A stretch of DNA of 64,000 bases from Moraxella osloensis. GTDB lineage: Bacteria; Pseudomonadota; Gammaproteobacteria; Pseudomonadales; Moraxellaceae. How positions within the stretch are numbered: the stretch's first letter is position 1; every line of letters begins with the position of its first letter. Positions 1-9,201 of the stretch are shown in pieces. The DNA is taken from NCBI RefSeq assembly GCF_009867135.1, contig NZ_CP047226.1, forward strand, positions 1,612,001 through 1,676,000, in the 5' to 3' direction. A program made the translations under genes and the position numbers. Under the pieces are notes generated by a model. It saw only the letters and a program-made list of their open reading frames with translations, made no database searches and had not been told where the DNA came from.

Positions 1-7
1 ATTAGCC

Positions 8-808
8 TTAAAAGTTATTCTTTAGTTGACGTAAGGCTTTAAATATCTCAAACGGACTGTCATCCTCAATCCCTGTCTGCGTTTGTACGGTTTTTATCAT
101 CTCATCACTGGGTGCAATCACCGCACGCATAAACGGATTGATGGCTTTTTCATCGGCTAACGAGGTTGGCAAGGTTGGCGTATTTTGCTGGCGTAACTCA
201 CTGTCATGCGCTATTGCCTGTGCAATGGCTGGGTTATTGGGCTCGATAAACTGAGCAAAGTTAAGATTTGACAAGGTATACTCATGGGCAGGATAAAATA
301 GCGTTTCATCGTCATGTAACTGCGCAAAACGCTCAAAGCTTTCAAACAACGTCTCAATCGTGCCGGTGAAAACACGGCCACAACCTGCGCGAAATAGCGT
401 ATCGCCACAAAAAATATGCAGACGGTTATCAAGCGTCACTAAGTACGCTAAATGTTTTTCGGTATGCCCTGCCACTTGCCACACCTGCACAGGACTGCCC
501 CAAGCGGTTAATTCGCGCCCTTCAGCGACGGGGATTAAATGCGTGGCATTGATTAGCGGGTGAATATTGGCATGGGCAAAAACTTGGGCATTTGGAAACG
601 CATTTGCCAATGCTGTGACGCCGCCGATGTGGTCGCTGTGATGATGGGTCACCCAGATTTGGCTAATTGTGAGGTTTTGATTTTTGACAAAATCGAGTAC
701 AGGCTTGTCATCGCCAGCATCAACAATAATCACTTCTTGTGTTTCATCATTGATAATCGCCCAAATGTAGTTGTCAGTGAAGGCTGGGATTGGGTGGATT
801 TTTAGCAT
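8..808 (-). CDS. gloB: Hydroxyacylglutathione hydrolase (glyoxalase II)
   Basis: Hydrolyses S-lactoylglutathione to lactate and glutathione, the second step of cytosolic methylglyoxal detoxification. The protein is 266 aa, a normal length for the family. The metallo-beta-lactamase metal motif THHHSDH lies at about residues 54-60, with further ligands in VAGHTEKH, CGDTLF and YPAHEYT. I chose the ATG at 808 because the protein then begins MLKIHPIPAF, as in the family, and AAGGAA lies just upstream; an in-frame start at 877 would add 23 unrelated residues from inside the neighbouring gene. It starts 14 nt after the stop of the solute-binding protein gene, so the two are probably co-transcribed. 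Confidence 0.93.
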   Translation of the reverse strand: MLKIHPIPAFTDNYIWAIINDETQEVIIVDAGDDKPVLDFVKNQNLTISQIWVTHHHSDHIGGVTALANAFPNAQVFAHANIHPLINATHLIPVAEGRELTAWGSPVQVWQVAGHTEKHLAYLVTLDNRLHIFCGDTLFRAGCGRVFTGTIETLFESFERFAQLHDDETLFYPAHEYTLSNLNFAQFIEPNNPAIAQAIAHDSELRQQNTPTLPTSLADEKAINPFMRAVIAPSDEMIKTVQTQTGIEDDSPFEIFKALRQLKNNF

Positions 809-822
809 TGTTTTATTCCTTA

Positions 823-2721
823 TTATTTTCCTAAATACTGCATGACTTGTGCTTGTTTGTCTTTGTTCGCCCACCAATAATCGATACCGATGGCATTGCT
901 TGGCAGCGGCCCATGCTCATAAAATTTCCAATACGCCACATTGTCAGTATGCTTGCCATAAGTTGGCACGACATAATAGCCCGCCCGTAGCAGACGGTCT
1001 AATACTTTGCTGTACAGCACAATATCGTCACGATTTTTGGAGACTATGAGTTTGGCAATCACCGCATCAATGGCTTTGTTTTTGATACCCGCCGAGTTTT
1101 GGTTGCCTTTTTCGTCTGCGGCTTGTGAGCCCCACATATAGGTTTGTTCTGCGCCAGGTGACAAACTTTGGGCAAACATATCGATAATCATGTCGTAGTC
1201 GTATCTGCGAGTGCGCTCTAAGTACTGGGGGACATCGGCTTGGCGAAAGCTGGCATCAAAACCGAGACGTTGCAGGTTACGTAAAAAAGGCAACACGATG
1301 CGCGCATTCTTGGCATCGGTGGATAAAAATTCCAGTTTGGCGGGCTGACCATTGGGCTGATATAGCTTCATATTTTGGTATTTGAAACCCGCTTGCAGCA
1401 GCAATTCACGCGCTTTTAATAAGTTATCTCGATTAAATCCATCGCCCGTTGATTTGGGGGCTTGCCAGTCGCTTAAAACAGCCTGTCTTTGAATGGGCTC
1501 AAGGTCAGGTAATAGCGGATTGATAACTGCCAGTTCTTGTGGCGTTGGCGTGCCGGTTGCGGCAAGCGCTGACCCATGAAAAAAACTTTGCAAGCGCTCA
1601 TATTGTCCATAAAACATGGTTTTATTAAGCCATTCAAAATCATACGCCAGTGTCATCGCTTGGCGCACCCGAATATCTTGAAAAATCGGTCGGCGCAAAT
1701 TCATCACAATCGCTTGCATTGGTACGGGGTTATTATTGGCGATTTGCGCTTTGGTGATCATACCTGCTTTGACGGCAGGAAAGTTATACCCCGTCGACCA
1801 TGTCCGCGCTTTAGTTTCAGCACGGAAAAAATATTCGCCTGATTTAAAGCCTTCAAATGCCACTTCGGGGTTTTGATAATATACATATTTAATTTGGTCA
1901 AAATTATAGCGACCGACATTTACCACCACGCCCGCGTCAGGTTTGGCGCCCCAATAATTGGGGTCACGCACATAAGTAATAGCGCGTCCTGCATCGATTG
2001 TGCCGACTTTATACGCGCCACTGCCCATCAGTGGCGTCAGTCCGACTTTATCAAAATAGCCATCAATCGATTTTTTTGACCAAATCGGCATTTGTGCGAC
2101 GGTCAGTTTGATTTCTTGGTTGTCTTTGGATTTAAAAATAAATTTGACGGTTTGTCGATCTATGACTTGCGTTTCTTTGACATCGGATAGATAGCTACGC
2201 ATACTCATCACGCCTTTTGTGAGCAGCGCATCCATGCTGGCTTTGACATCTTGCGCTGTCACAGGCGTGCCATCCCAAAAATAGGCTTTGGGGTTGATGT
2301 GATAAATCACCCAGCTTGGGTCATCTGGGTCATAAGTGACTTTATCCGCCAGTAGTGGGTACTGCACAAACGCTTCAGAAAGCGAGCCTGTCATCAAACT
2401 TTCAAACAAATAATCGGTGCCGGTCACAGGCGTACCGACATCAATCCATTTATTAATACTGTCAAAAGTGCCGATGGCAGATAGGCTCAACACACCGCCT
2501 TTGGGGGCGTTGGGATTGGCATACGGTAAATGAGAAACATTGGCAAATTGTGCGTTGCTGTTGTGAGCGATAGACGTGCCAGTGATGATAGCGGTATTGG
2601 CAGCGGACGCGACCACCAACAAGCCCAGCACCCAGCATTTTTTGCCGAATGTTTGGCGAGTGATTGCCCTCATCCAGTAGGCTGTTTTTATCATCCTGTT
2701 TTTTTTCACTTGCATCCCCAT
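823..2721 (-). CDS. ABC transporter substrate-binding protein, YejA type
   Basis: Family 5 extracellular solute-binding protein (SBP_bac_5) of 632 aa. A hydrophobic export segment lies at about residues 28-48. It is followed by typical family sequence: YANPNAPKGG, the SDIK-like region TAQDVKASMDAL, GSGAYKV, and DFEWLNKTMFYGQY, which is the signature of the YejA branch (oligopeptide and microcin C uptake in E. coli). The likely role is binding a peptide in the periplasm for an ABC permease, but no permease or ATPase gene is adjacent, so it may be an orphan or its partners lie elsewhere. A GAAGGGG ribosome-binding site precedes the start at 2721; Met3 is an alternative start. gloB follows directly. 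Confidence 0.82.
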   Translation of the reverse strand: MGMQVKKNRMIKTAYWMRAITRQTFGKKCWVLGLLVVASAANTAIITGTSIAHNSNAQFANVSHLPYANPNAPKGGVLSLSAIGTFDSINKWIDVGTPVTGTDYLFESLMTGSLSEAFVQYPLLADKVTYDPDDPSWVIYHINPKAYFWDGTPVTAQDVKASMDALLTKGVMSMRSYLSDVKETQVIDRQTVKFIFKSKDNQEIKLTVAQMPIWSKKSIDGYFDKVGLTPLMGSGAYKVGTIDAGRAITYVRDPNYWGAKPDAGVVVNVGRYNFDQIKYVYYQNPEVAFEGFKSGEYFFRAETKARTWSTGYNFPAVKAGMITKAQIANNNPVPMQAIVMNLRRPIFQDIRVRQAMTLAYDFEWLNKTMFYGQYERLQSFFHGSALAATGTPTPQELAVINPLLPDLEPIQRQAVLSDWQAPKSTGDGFNRDNLLKARELLLQAGFKYQNMKLYQPNGQPAKLEFLSTDAKNARIVLPFLRNLQRLGFDASFRQADVPQYLERTRRYDYDMIIDMFAQSLSPGAEQTYMWGSQAADEKGNQNSAGIKNKAIDAVIAKLIVSKNRDDIVLYSKVLDRLLRAGYYVVPTYGKHTDNVAYWKFYEHGPLPSNAIGIDYWWANKDKQAQVMQYLGK

Positions 2722-2802
2722 GACCCCTTCAACTATTTTTCAAAAACCCTTGGTATTGCTAGCTGTTATCCCTCATATGCCCCACACCCGCTAACTATAA
2801 AA

Positions 2803-2835
2803 AAGACTTAACAAGCATTTTAGCTGTTAAGTCTT
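2803..2835 (-). terminator. Intrinsic terminator after serC
   Basis: Perfect 11-bp inverted repeat (AAGACTTAACA / TGTTAAGTCTT) with an 11-nt loop. It lies 26 nt beyond the serC stop and is followed by TTTT on the minus strand. Confidence 0.75.
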
Positions 2836-2860
2836 AATGTAGCACGATTGTTAAATCTTT

Positions 2861-3964
2861 TTATACGCTAGTTTGTTCAAACTGCTGCATAAATTTGATT
2901 AACTTTTCAACGGTCGCCAAATCAATCGCGTTATAAATACTGGCGCGCATACCGCCCACTGTACGGTGCCCTTTAAGATTCAACAATCCGGCTTCGTCAG
3001 CTTTAGCCAAGAAGGTTTTATCAAGTTGACTATCTGCCAAGGTAAAGGGTACATTCATGATTGAGCGGTTGTCTTTGTTGACAGGGTTTTGATAAAAATC
3101 GCTTTGGTCGATAAATTCATACAGCTTTTGCGCTTTTAACAAATTTTGTTGATAAATTGCCTCGACACCCCCTTGCTCAAGCAACCATTCAAACACCAAA
3201 CCTGCCAAATACCAAGAAAAAGTTGCTGGGGTATTGACCATCGAATCATTGTCGGCTTGGTTTTTATAGTCCAAGATACTTGGGCAAACCAAGTTGGCAT
3301 GACCGATCAAATCATCACGGACAATCACAAGCGTCAAACCCGCAGGACCGATATTTTTTTGCGCCCCTGCATAAATCAGTCCAAATTTTGATACATCTAT
3401 CGGGCTAGATAGGATGCAAGATGACATATCCGCCACGATGGGCACATTCACCGCTGGCACATCAAACATCGCCAAGCCATTAATGGTCTCATTGGGGCAA
3501 TAATGGAAATAATCGGCGTTGTCATTAAGTTGCCAGCTATCACGTGGGGGCACAGTGGTATAGTTGCTGTCTTTGGCAGAAGCGACGACATTGATTTTGC
3601 CTAGCCCTGCTTGCTCATAGCGTTTGGCTTCGCTGATAGCTTTTTTAGACCAAATGCCGGTGTCTAAATAATCGGCTTCCCCTTTGAGTAAATTCAAAGG
3701 AATGGCTGAAAACTGCAAGCTTGCGCCACCTTGCAAAAATAGCACTTTATAATTGTCAGGAATGTTCATCAGCTTTCGCAAATCCTGCTCGGCTTTTGAG
3801 GCAATGCCCACAAATTCACTGCTACGGTGGCTCATCTCCATCACCGACATGCCTGAGCCCTGCCAATTTAATAATTCGGCTTGCGCTTTTTGCAGCACCG
3901 CAGTCGGCATAGACGCTGGGCCGGCACAAAAGTTAGCAACACGTTGATCAAAGCTGACACTCAT
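2861..3964 (-). CDS. serC: Phosphoserine aminotransferase
   Basis: PLP-dependent class V aminotransferase that converts 3-phosphohydroxypyruvate and glutamate to phosphoserine (serine pathway), and acts in the related step of pyridoxal phosphate synthesis. The 367 aa match the usual length. Recognisable parts are the N-terminal NFCAGPASMP, LFLQGGASLQF (cofactor phosphate contact), the PLP-lysine region YAGAQKNIGPAG, and the C-terminal GHRTVGGMRASIYNA. AAAGGAA lies upstream of the ATG at 3964. A TnpB element sits about 100 bp upstream but leaves the start region intact. Together with the gcv cluster at 54.9-61 kb this supplies serine and glycine carbon. Confidence 0.96.
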   Translation of the reverse strand: MSVSFDQRVANFCAGPASMPTAVLQKAQAELLNWQGSGMSVMEMSHRSSEFVGIASKAEQDLRKLMNIPDNYKVLFLQGGASLQFSAIPLNLLKGEADYLDTGIWSKKAISEAKRYEQAGLGKINVVASAKDSNYTTVPPRDSWQLNDNADYFHYCPNETINGLAMFDVPAVNVPIVADMSSCILSSPIDVSKFGLIYAGAQKNIGPAGLTLVIVRDDLIGHANLVCPSILDYKNQADNDSMVNTPATFSWYLAGLVFEWLLEQGGVEAIYQQNLLKAQKLYEFIDQSDFYQNPVNKDNRSIMNVPFTLADSQLDKTFLAKADEAGLLNLKGHRTVGGMRASIYNAIDLATVEKLIKFMQQFEQTSV

Positions 3965-4060
3965 AGCACGTTCCTTTTTATCCTGTGAAATGTTATCGTG
4001 TGAAATGAAATAAAAAAATACTTTACCACAATATGGCTAGTCGATGAATCTTGACTTCCT

Positions 4061-4080
4061 CCCCTTGCTAAAGCAAGGGG
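4061..4080. repeat. Right-end hairpin of the TnpB element
   Basis: Perfect palindrome with 9-bp arms (CCCCTTGCT / AGCAAGGGG) and a 2-nt AA centre. The tnpB stop codon (4068-4070) lies inside it, so the last codons of tnpB form part of the hairpin. In this family the 3' end of tnpB and the right end encode the guide (omega/re) RNA. Confidence 0.8.
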
Positions 4081-5174
4081 ATTCCTTCTACAAGACGGTC
4101 AAGCCCGACCGCAAGAATGTTCTTACTGGCATTGATATCTCTATCATGCCATGTGCCACACGAAGCACATATCCATTCTCTTATTCCAAGCGATTTTCTA
4201 CCTTTCGGACTATTGGCGGTGATTTCACCGCAACACGAACATCGCTGGGTCGTGTATCTCTCATTCACGATTTCAAAACGGCAACCTGCGTTCTCGCATT
4301 TGTAGGTCAGTTGTCGTTTCAGTTCAAACCAGCCTGCATCGTAAACCGATTTGGCGAGTTTGCCTTTTTTACTATTAAATTGATTACTCTGAATATCACC
4401 CACCACGATTAGCGCATTATCTTTGACTAATTGGGTGGTGAATTTATGGATGAGGTCTTGGCGTGTATGTTTGATTTTGGCATGAATCGCTTTGACACGC
4501 TGTTTGTTTTTGGCGCGTTGGGCGATGGCTAATGCTTTGGCATATTTGAGCGTTTGCTTAATGGTGAGTTTGTCAGCGTTTGAGACGGTGGCACTGTCTT
4601 TAAGCCCTAAGTCAATGCCTACACTGCCTGTACCGCATTGTGTCTTGGGGTAGTCTTTGACGGTAATACAGGCATACCAACGGTTACGGCTGTCTTGTAC
4701 CAATTCGCATGTGTTGATTTGGTATAGGCTAAGGTTGTAGCTGTCCCATAGATCAATGATTAGCTTTTGTCCTTTGGCTAAACTAAGCTGTAAGGTGGAT
4801 TTTAAGCCTTTTTTACCTGTTTGGTGTGTGGCGATGTGTTTGATGGCAGATTGTTTAAACGGTAGCCAACCTAAGCTTTTACGCTTTGATGTTGGGTTGT
4901 TGGTTCGCCAGTTTAACTTTGCCTTTTTAAACTGTTTACGGCTTTTGGCGTGGGTTTCGTTGATGGCTTGAATAGTTTGCGAGTGTAAGCCAAGTAATTC
5001 ACCGCTACCTTTGGTATATTCGTTTAGGTCGTAAGCACTAAAGAATTTACCAGTCTTTTGTAAGTGCTTATAACTCAAGTCATTCACATAGTTCCATACG
5101 AAATTCACTAAACCGCTTAGGCGATTTAATTGGTTTATGTGTTTATCTCGTATGCGTAGCTTGAGTGTTTTCAT
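4068..5174 (-). CDS. tnpB: TnpB, RNA-guided nuclease of IS200/IS605 type (OrfB)
   Basis: 368 aa starting at 5174, where the family-typical MKTLKLRIRD begins; an in-frame ATG at 5234 would extend into the left-end hairpin. The N-terminal helix-turn-helix/WED part is followed by a split RuvC nuclease. RuvC-I is Asp188 in GIDLG and RuvC-III is DRDIN near residues 344-348. The zinc ribbon has C312-x2-C315 and C336-x2-C339. At the usual RuvC-II glutamate the protein has VVGD (Asp260), and a glutamate in VNERYTTQ (Glu305) could stand in. TnpB proteins cut DNA next to a short motif using an RNA made from the element's right end, which helps the element persist. Confidence 0.88.
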   Translation of the reverse strand: MKTLKLRIRDKHINQLNRLSGLVNFVWNYVNDLSYKHLQKTGKFFSAYDLNEYTKGSGELLGLHSQTIQAINETHAKSRKQFKKAKLNWRTNNPTSKRKSLGWLPFKQSAIKHIATHQTGKKGLKSTLQLSLAKGQKLIIDLWDSYNLSLYQINTCELVQDSRNRWYACITVKDYPKTQCGTGSVGIDLGLKDSATVSNADKLTIKQTLKYAKALAIAQRAKNKQRVKAIHAKIKHTRQDLIHKFTTQLVKDNALIVVGDIQSNQFNSKKGKLAKSVYDAGWFELKRQLTYKCENAGCRFEIVNERYTTQRCSCCGEITANSPKGRKSLGIREWICASCGTWHDRDINASKNILAVGLDRLVEGIPLL

Positions 5175-5218
5175 GCAAATTATTTTAGCAAAATTTATGC
5201 AAGCGTTATAGTGTACAA

Positions 5219-5262
5219 GTTGCCTTATATCCACCGCCTAAAGTCGGTGGTTTTACGGCAAC
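5219..5262. repeat. Left-end hairpin of the TnpB element
   Basis: Two-tier hairpin. The outer stem is GTTGCC (5219-5224) / GGCAAC (5257-5262), then a symmetric 6/6 internal loop, then the inner stem CCACCG (5231-5236) / CGGTGG (5245-5250) with an 8-nt loop. It lies 45 bp upstream of tnpB, the position expected for the left-end recognition hairpin. Confidence 0.75.
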
Positions 5263-5301
5263 GGCTGATAAAGATGCGTCATCAATCGGCAGCTTTTAAG
5301 C

Positions 5302-6141
5302 TCAACTTGATAGCAACTGCCAAAGTTGGCGTTTTAAGCGATAATCATCGAGCATATCTACTAGATAAGGCAGACGCTGTATCGGTTGTTCATCTAGACA
5401 GTCAGGCAATGGCGTCAATGCCCCCACCTTGGGATTGCCTTGATTGATACGGTATAAAAACCCCGAAAACCCTGCGACTGCCATCGGATAGCTGCTCATT
5501 AATTGCACCGTGGCTTTGGGTAAATGTTGGCTATCAGTGAGCAAGGGAAAGTTAAAAAAATGCACTGACGCTTTGAACCCACTGATGATTTGTTGCCATA
5601 ACTGGTGTTGGCGGCTGTCCGTCTGCAAAAAATGACTGTCAACCACCAGTGTCCACTCACCCACCACTATCGCCTGCACATCAAAACTGGCAGTGAGCAA
5701 TTCATCATTGAGCTGTTCATTATTTGGCGTAGGGTCACTTTTGAAAGGTGAATCATGGGGTAAAGATGAATTATGCAGTAAAGATGAATGATTGGGTAAA
5801 GCTACATCATGGGTGTGAAAATCTGCCAAACTCGCTGGGGGTAATTCTACTGCGCTCTCAACGGCATCATCTGCAATAACAGGATGATTGATGTCCGGCG
5901 TTGTATCAATGGGCACAAGTTCGCTAGTTAAACCAGTTTGAGCGGGTTGTAACTGCTGGGGCGTGGCAGCAAGGGTCTCAACCGCTTGATAGCTAGAAAC
6001 AACCTCAAAATCTTCTACATTATCAAACGTTTTGACAGGGCAATCTTGGCGCACCCAACGCGTAACACCCATCTGCGCCAGTATTTCGCTTTGCCAGGCA
6101 TCGTACTGCTGCTCATCAAGGGTAAGGTCAGGTACAGTCAT
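5302..6141 (-). CDS. Possible DNA polymerase III psi subunit (HolD-like), divergent
   Basis: 279 aa with no clear family at first sight. The N-terminus (about residues 12-32, with EILAQMGVTRWVRQD) resembles the start of E. coli HolD, QLQQLGITQW. The C-terminal part (about residues 150-279) has an alternating beta/alpha pattern (AIVVGEWTLVVD, VHFFNFPLL) and ends LPYLVDML...KRQLWQLL, recalling the C-terminal SPALTDL...LWQQI of HolD. Between them lies an unstructured, Ser/Thr/His-rich linker of roughly 110 residues, making the protein about twice the usual HolD length. If correct it would be the clamp-loader subunit that contacts SSB. This is remembered motif similarity, not a search result. The ribosome-binding site is weak. 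Confidence 0.4.
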   Translation of the reverse strand: MTVPDLTLDEQQYDAWQSEILAQMGVTRWVRQDCPVKTFDNVEDFEVVSSYQAVETLAATPQQLQPAQTGLTSELVPIDTTPDINHPVIADDAVESAVELPPASLADFHTHDVALPNHSSLLHNSSLPHDSPFKSDPTPNNEQLNDELLTASFDVQAIVVGEWTLVVDSHFLQTDSRQHQLWQQIISGFKASVHFFNFPLLTDSQHLPKATVQLMSSYPMAVAGFSGFLYRINQGNPKVGALTPLPDCLDEQPIQRLPYLVDMLDDYRLKRQLWQLLSS

Positions 6142-6216
6142 ACCAATGTTAACTCAAGTTGAATGGGGCAACGCATTATAGCAACCTTATGGCAACCAAA
6201 TACCCCTAGTAAAAAA

Positions 6217-7320
6217 TTACACAATCGGGGTGAGCGGCACAGTGACATCTGCATTTTGCCCACGATGACGCAGATAATGGTCTAACAGCACAATGGCAAG
6301 CATGGCTTCTGCTATCGGTGTAGCGCGCACGCCGACACAAGGGTCATGCCGCCCTTTGGTTAGCATCTCTACTGCATTGCCGTGAATATCAATACTTTGA
6401 CCCGGCGTGGTGATACTGGCAGTAGGTTTTAGCGCAATACTCACTACAATCGTCTGACCCGATGAAATTCCCCCTAAAATTCCCCCGGCATGGTTGGCAT
6501 TAAAGCCGTGCAAGGTTAACTCGTCGCGAGACTCATGCCCAAACTGTCCCGCCACTGCCATGCCATCGCCAATTTCAACACCTTTGACCGCATTGATGCT
6601 CATCATCGCATGCGCGATATCCGCATCAAGCCTGTCAAACACAGGCTCACCCAATCCCACAGGCACACCCGATGCCAATATGGTAAGCTTTGCGCCACAA
6701 CTTGTCCCTTGCTCGCGGCATTGGGTAATCAGCTGCTCAAACTTTGGCAAGGCGTCTATATCCGCACAAAAAAATGGGTTACTGTTGACAAATTCCCAAT
6801 CAATCGTATTTTCAGGTATCTGTTTGGCAACCACATCACCAATTTGGGTGACATAACCGCGAACTTCTACCCCCAGCCGTTGTTTCAAATATTTCTTGGC
6901 AATCGCGCCCGCTGCTACTCGCATTGCCGTTTCGCGCGCTGACGAGCGACCACCGCCACGATAATCGCGAAACCCATATTTCATGCTATAGGTATAATCG
7001 GCATGGTTGGGACGAAAGGTGTCTTTAATATCGCTATAATCTTTGGATTTTTGGTTGGTATTGCGAATCAAAAGCCCGATAGAAGTACCTGTCGTTTTAC
7101 CCTCAAATACGCCAGAGATAATTTCAACTGTATCGTCTTCACGGCGCTGGGTCGCAAATTTTGAGGTACCTGGCTTACGACGATCCAAGTCAATTTGCAG
7201 ATCTGCTTCGGTTAAAGGCAACCCTGGTGGCACCCCGTCAACGATTGCCATAAGTCCTGCGCCATGTGATTCGCCACAGGTGGTGACGGTAAAAACTTGC
7301 CCGATGGTATTGCCTGCCAT
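6217..7320 (-). CDS. aroC: Chorismate synthase
   Basis: Makes chorismate from 5-enolpyruvylshikimate-3-phosphate using reduced FMN, the last common step to aromatic amino acids, folate and ubiquinone. The 367 aa match the bifunctional-length bacterial enzyme. Family signatures are [18 protein letters not shown] near the N-terminus, [17 protein letters not shown] at about residue 125, and GISSGQ toward the C-terminus. The start at 7320 has GGAG at a good distance. prmB lies upstream on the same strand, an arrangement known in many gammaproteobacteria. Confidence 0.97.
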   Translation of the reverse strand: MAGNTIGQVFTVTTCGESHGAGLMAIVDGVPPGLPLTEADLQIDLDRRKPGTSKFATQRREDDTVEIISGVFEGKTTGTSIGLLIRNTNQKSKDYSDIKDTFRPNHADYTYSMKYGFRDYRGGGRSSARETAMRVAAGAIAKKYLKQRLGVEVRGYVTQIGDVVAKQIPENTIDWEFVNSNPFFCADIDALPKFEQLITQCREQGTSCGAKLTILASGVPVGLGEPVFDRLDADIAHAMMSINAVKGVEIGDGMAVAGQFGHESRDELTLHGFNANHAGGILGGISSGQTIVVSIALKPTASITTPGQSIDIHGNAVEMLTKGRHDPCVGVRATPIAEAMLAIVLLDHYLRHRGQNADVTVPLTPIV

Positions 7321-7474
7321 TTACGCTCCGCTTACTATTTCATGAATGCTTACAAATAAAATCATGGGTTTTTTGCACCCTGTTCATATATTGCTTTTTT
7401 TAGCCATTATCTAACGTGTTCAAACAACAAGCCCAAACAACAAGTTAAAGACAGCAACGACAAACAACCGCCTA

Positions 7475-8644
7475 CTAAGAAGCATTCACATACTGCTCAA
7501 AATATGCCCGATTTTCCATTAATTCATCATAATCCATGGCAAAAACCCCATGTCCCCCATGCGCAAAGGTTAACCAATCAAACTGAATTTCAGGATACGC
7601 TTGGCGCAGTGCCCATTCACTATCCCCCACCTCGCACACTAGCAAGCCGTCACGAGTCAGATAATCTGGGGCGCTGTATAAAATATGATGCACCAAATCC
7701 AAGCCATCTTGTCCCGCTGCCAACGCGTGGTCTGGCTCATGCAAGAACTCGGGTGGTAAATCTGCCATCGTTGCCGCATCGACATACGGCGGGTTGGTCA
7801 CAATCAAATCATATTGATTTTCCGCAGGCACTTTTTCAAATAAGTTTGACTCAATTAAATTGACCTGATGATTCATATGGTGATGTTCCACATTGACCGC
7901 TGCCACTTCTAGCGCGTTCTTGTCGATATCACTGGCATCGACCATTGCATCAGGGAAACGGCTTGCCAAGGCAATGGCAATACACCCTGACCCTGTACAC
8001 AAGTCCAGCATACGCTCTGGTTGTGCTAACTGCTTATCATACAATCCGTGGTCATGAAATTTTTTGTCATTAGTAGTGCCACTGATTTTTTCAACCAAAT
8101 CATTCGGCTCAAAATACGGATAAAACTGCTGGCGAATCAGCTCAGCAATTGGCGAGCGTGGAATCAATACCCGCTCATCCACATAAAATGGCAAATCGCA
8201 AAAATAAGACAAATTAATTAAATAACTCAAAGGTTTGCGTTCTACGATACGGCGCTGCAACAGTGTTAACACTTCTGATTTTTCGCTATTGGTCAGGCGA
8301 CAATCTAAAATTTGCTCATCGGCAGACCAATCAAGCGATAAGGTTTGTAGCACAATGGCAGAAGCTTCAGCAAACTCATCTGTGGTACCTTGCGCGACCA
8401 CCACATCATGCTCGCGTAATTTACTGACCCCAAAACGGATAAAATCGCGAATCGTTTTTAGGCTTTGGTGTGCTTCAGCAAACTCTTGTTGCATGGTGTC
8501 AAAGATGTCATCTGATTCGCTTTCTTCATCCATATCAAGTGTTTGCAAATCGATTTGAAAATCGTCAAAGTTTTGTGAATCTTGATTTTGGTCAAAAGAT
8601 GGCGTGTGAGAAACATTGGCTGATGCAAATGGCGATGATGACAT
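7475..8644 (-). CDS. prmB: Ribosomal protein L3 glutamine N5-methyltransferase
   Basis: SAM-dependent enzyme that methylates a glutamine of ribosomal protein L3. The protein is 389 aa. Conserved parts are FYVDERVLIPRSPI, the SAM motif LDLCTGSGCIAIA, and the catalytic NPPY in IVTNPPYVD, followed by EPDHALAAGQDGLDL, which separates PrmB from PrmC. Compared with E. coli PrmB (about 310 aa) there is an acidic N-terminal extension of about 45-50 residues (DMDEESESDD) and an extra segment of about 25 residues before the SAM motif. The aroC start lies 154 nt downstream. An AGG-type ribosome-binding site precedes 8644. Confidence 0.92.
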   Translation of the reverse strand: MSSSPFASANVSHTPSFDQNQDSQNFDDFQIDLQTLDMDEESESDDIFDTMQQEFAEAHQSLKTIRDFIRFGVSKLREHDVVVAQGTTDEFAEASAIVLQTLSLDWSADEQILDCRLTNSEKSEVLTLLQRRIVERKPLSYLINLSYFCDLPFYVDERVLIPRSPIAELIRQQFYPYFEPNDLVEKISGTTNDKKFHDHGLYDKQLAQPERMLDLCTGSGCIAIALASRFPDAMVDASDIDKNALEVAAVNVEHHHMNHQVNLIESNLFEKVPAENQYDLIVTNPPYVDAATMADLPPEFLHEPDHALAAGQDGLDLVHHILYSAPDYLTRDGLLVCEVGDSEWALRQAYPEIQFDWLTFAHGGHGVFAMDYDELMENRAYFEQYVNAS

Positions 8645-9201
8645 AGTGGTTAACCTAAAAAATTTTGAATTAAAATTATAATATACTTTGATTTTTTTAC
8701 CAATTATTTAACAAGCTAAAGTTATTTAACGAGTTAAAGTTATTTAAAGAACTAAAGTTTCGCAGATTTGTACAATCCAATTTTTCATCATCGAGCTGTT
8801 GAATAAACATTGTAAAAATAAATGTTGCGCGCAGGTCTAGATGTTTTAAATACTTTTTTAGCTTAACCTTGCTATAAAAATACCGCTTGGTTAAAAAATT
8901 TTACCATTGTCTATTGTGCGATTTGTTAATGTTAGACTTAAAGCATGTAAATTCGCCTATGGGACAGTTTATTCATACACCAATTTAACGGCGTAAAAAT
9001 TAAGTGCGCAGCGCGGTTTCATGGCGCAAGGTTGTTAAACGCTTTGGCAAACGCTACTTAGACTGGCGTGCTACCAACAAATGAGCCATTGCCCGAAAAG
9101 TTGGTTTTTATAGTATAATTGCTGCCAATTTATGCTTTTATTGTACGTTATTTATATTGTCCCTTATTTTTATTTGTTATTGCCCATTATTGAGTCAATC
9201 T
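8645..9201. other. Intergenic region between prmB and an L,D-transpeptidase gene
   Basis: 557 bp without a supportable gene. It holds the divergent upstream regions of prmB and the transpeptidase, a short tandem repeat (8704-8760) and a TATAAT at 9114-9119 that is a likely -10 for the transpeptidase; the best -35 (TTGCCC, 9089-9094) has a long 19-bp spacer. No tRNA arm pattern is visible. Confidence 0.5.
8704..8760. repeat. 18-bp imperfect tandem repeat
   Basis: About three copies of an 18-bp unit with core CTAAAGTTATTTAA, at 8712-8729, 8730-8747 and a degenerate third from 8748. It lies about 60 bp upstream of prmB. Confidence 0.6.

Larger units (their letters stand above)
4041..5262 (-). 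mobile_element. IS200/IS605-family element with tnpB only (approximate limits)
   Basis: The tnpB gene is flanked by two imperfect-palindrome hairpins, 4061-4080 and 5219-5262, as in IS200/IS605 elements, which have no terminal inverted repeats or target duplications. No tnpA (Y1 transposase) is present, so any movement would need a TnpA supplied in trans. Exact ends cannot be fixed without an empty-site comparison. The element lies between serC and the HolD-like gene and breaks neither. Confidence 0.75.

Noticed and set aside
8704-8760. CRISPR-like array
   Set aside because: Repeats are contiguous, with no unique spacers and no cas genes; the same applies to 17970-18004 and 40027-40083.
8900-9130. 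tRNA or small RNA gene before the transpeptidase
   Set aside because: No T-arm GTTCGA-type sequence or cloverleaf pairing could be found.
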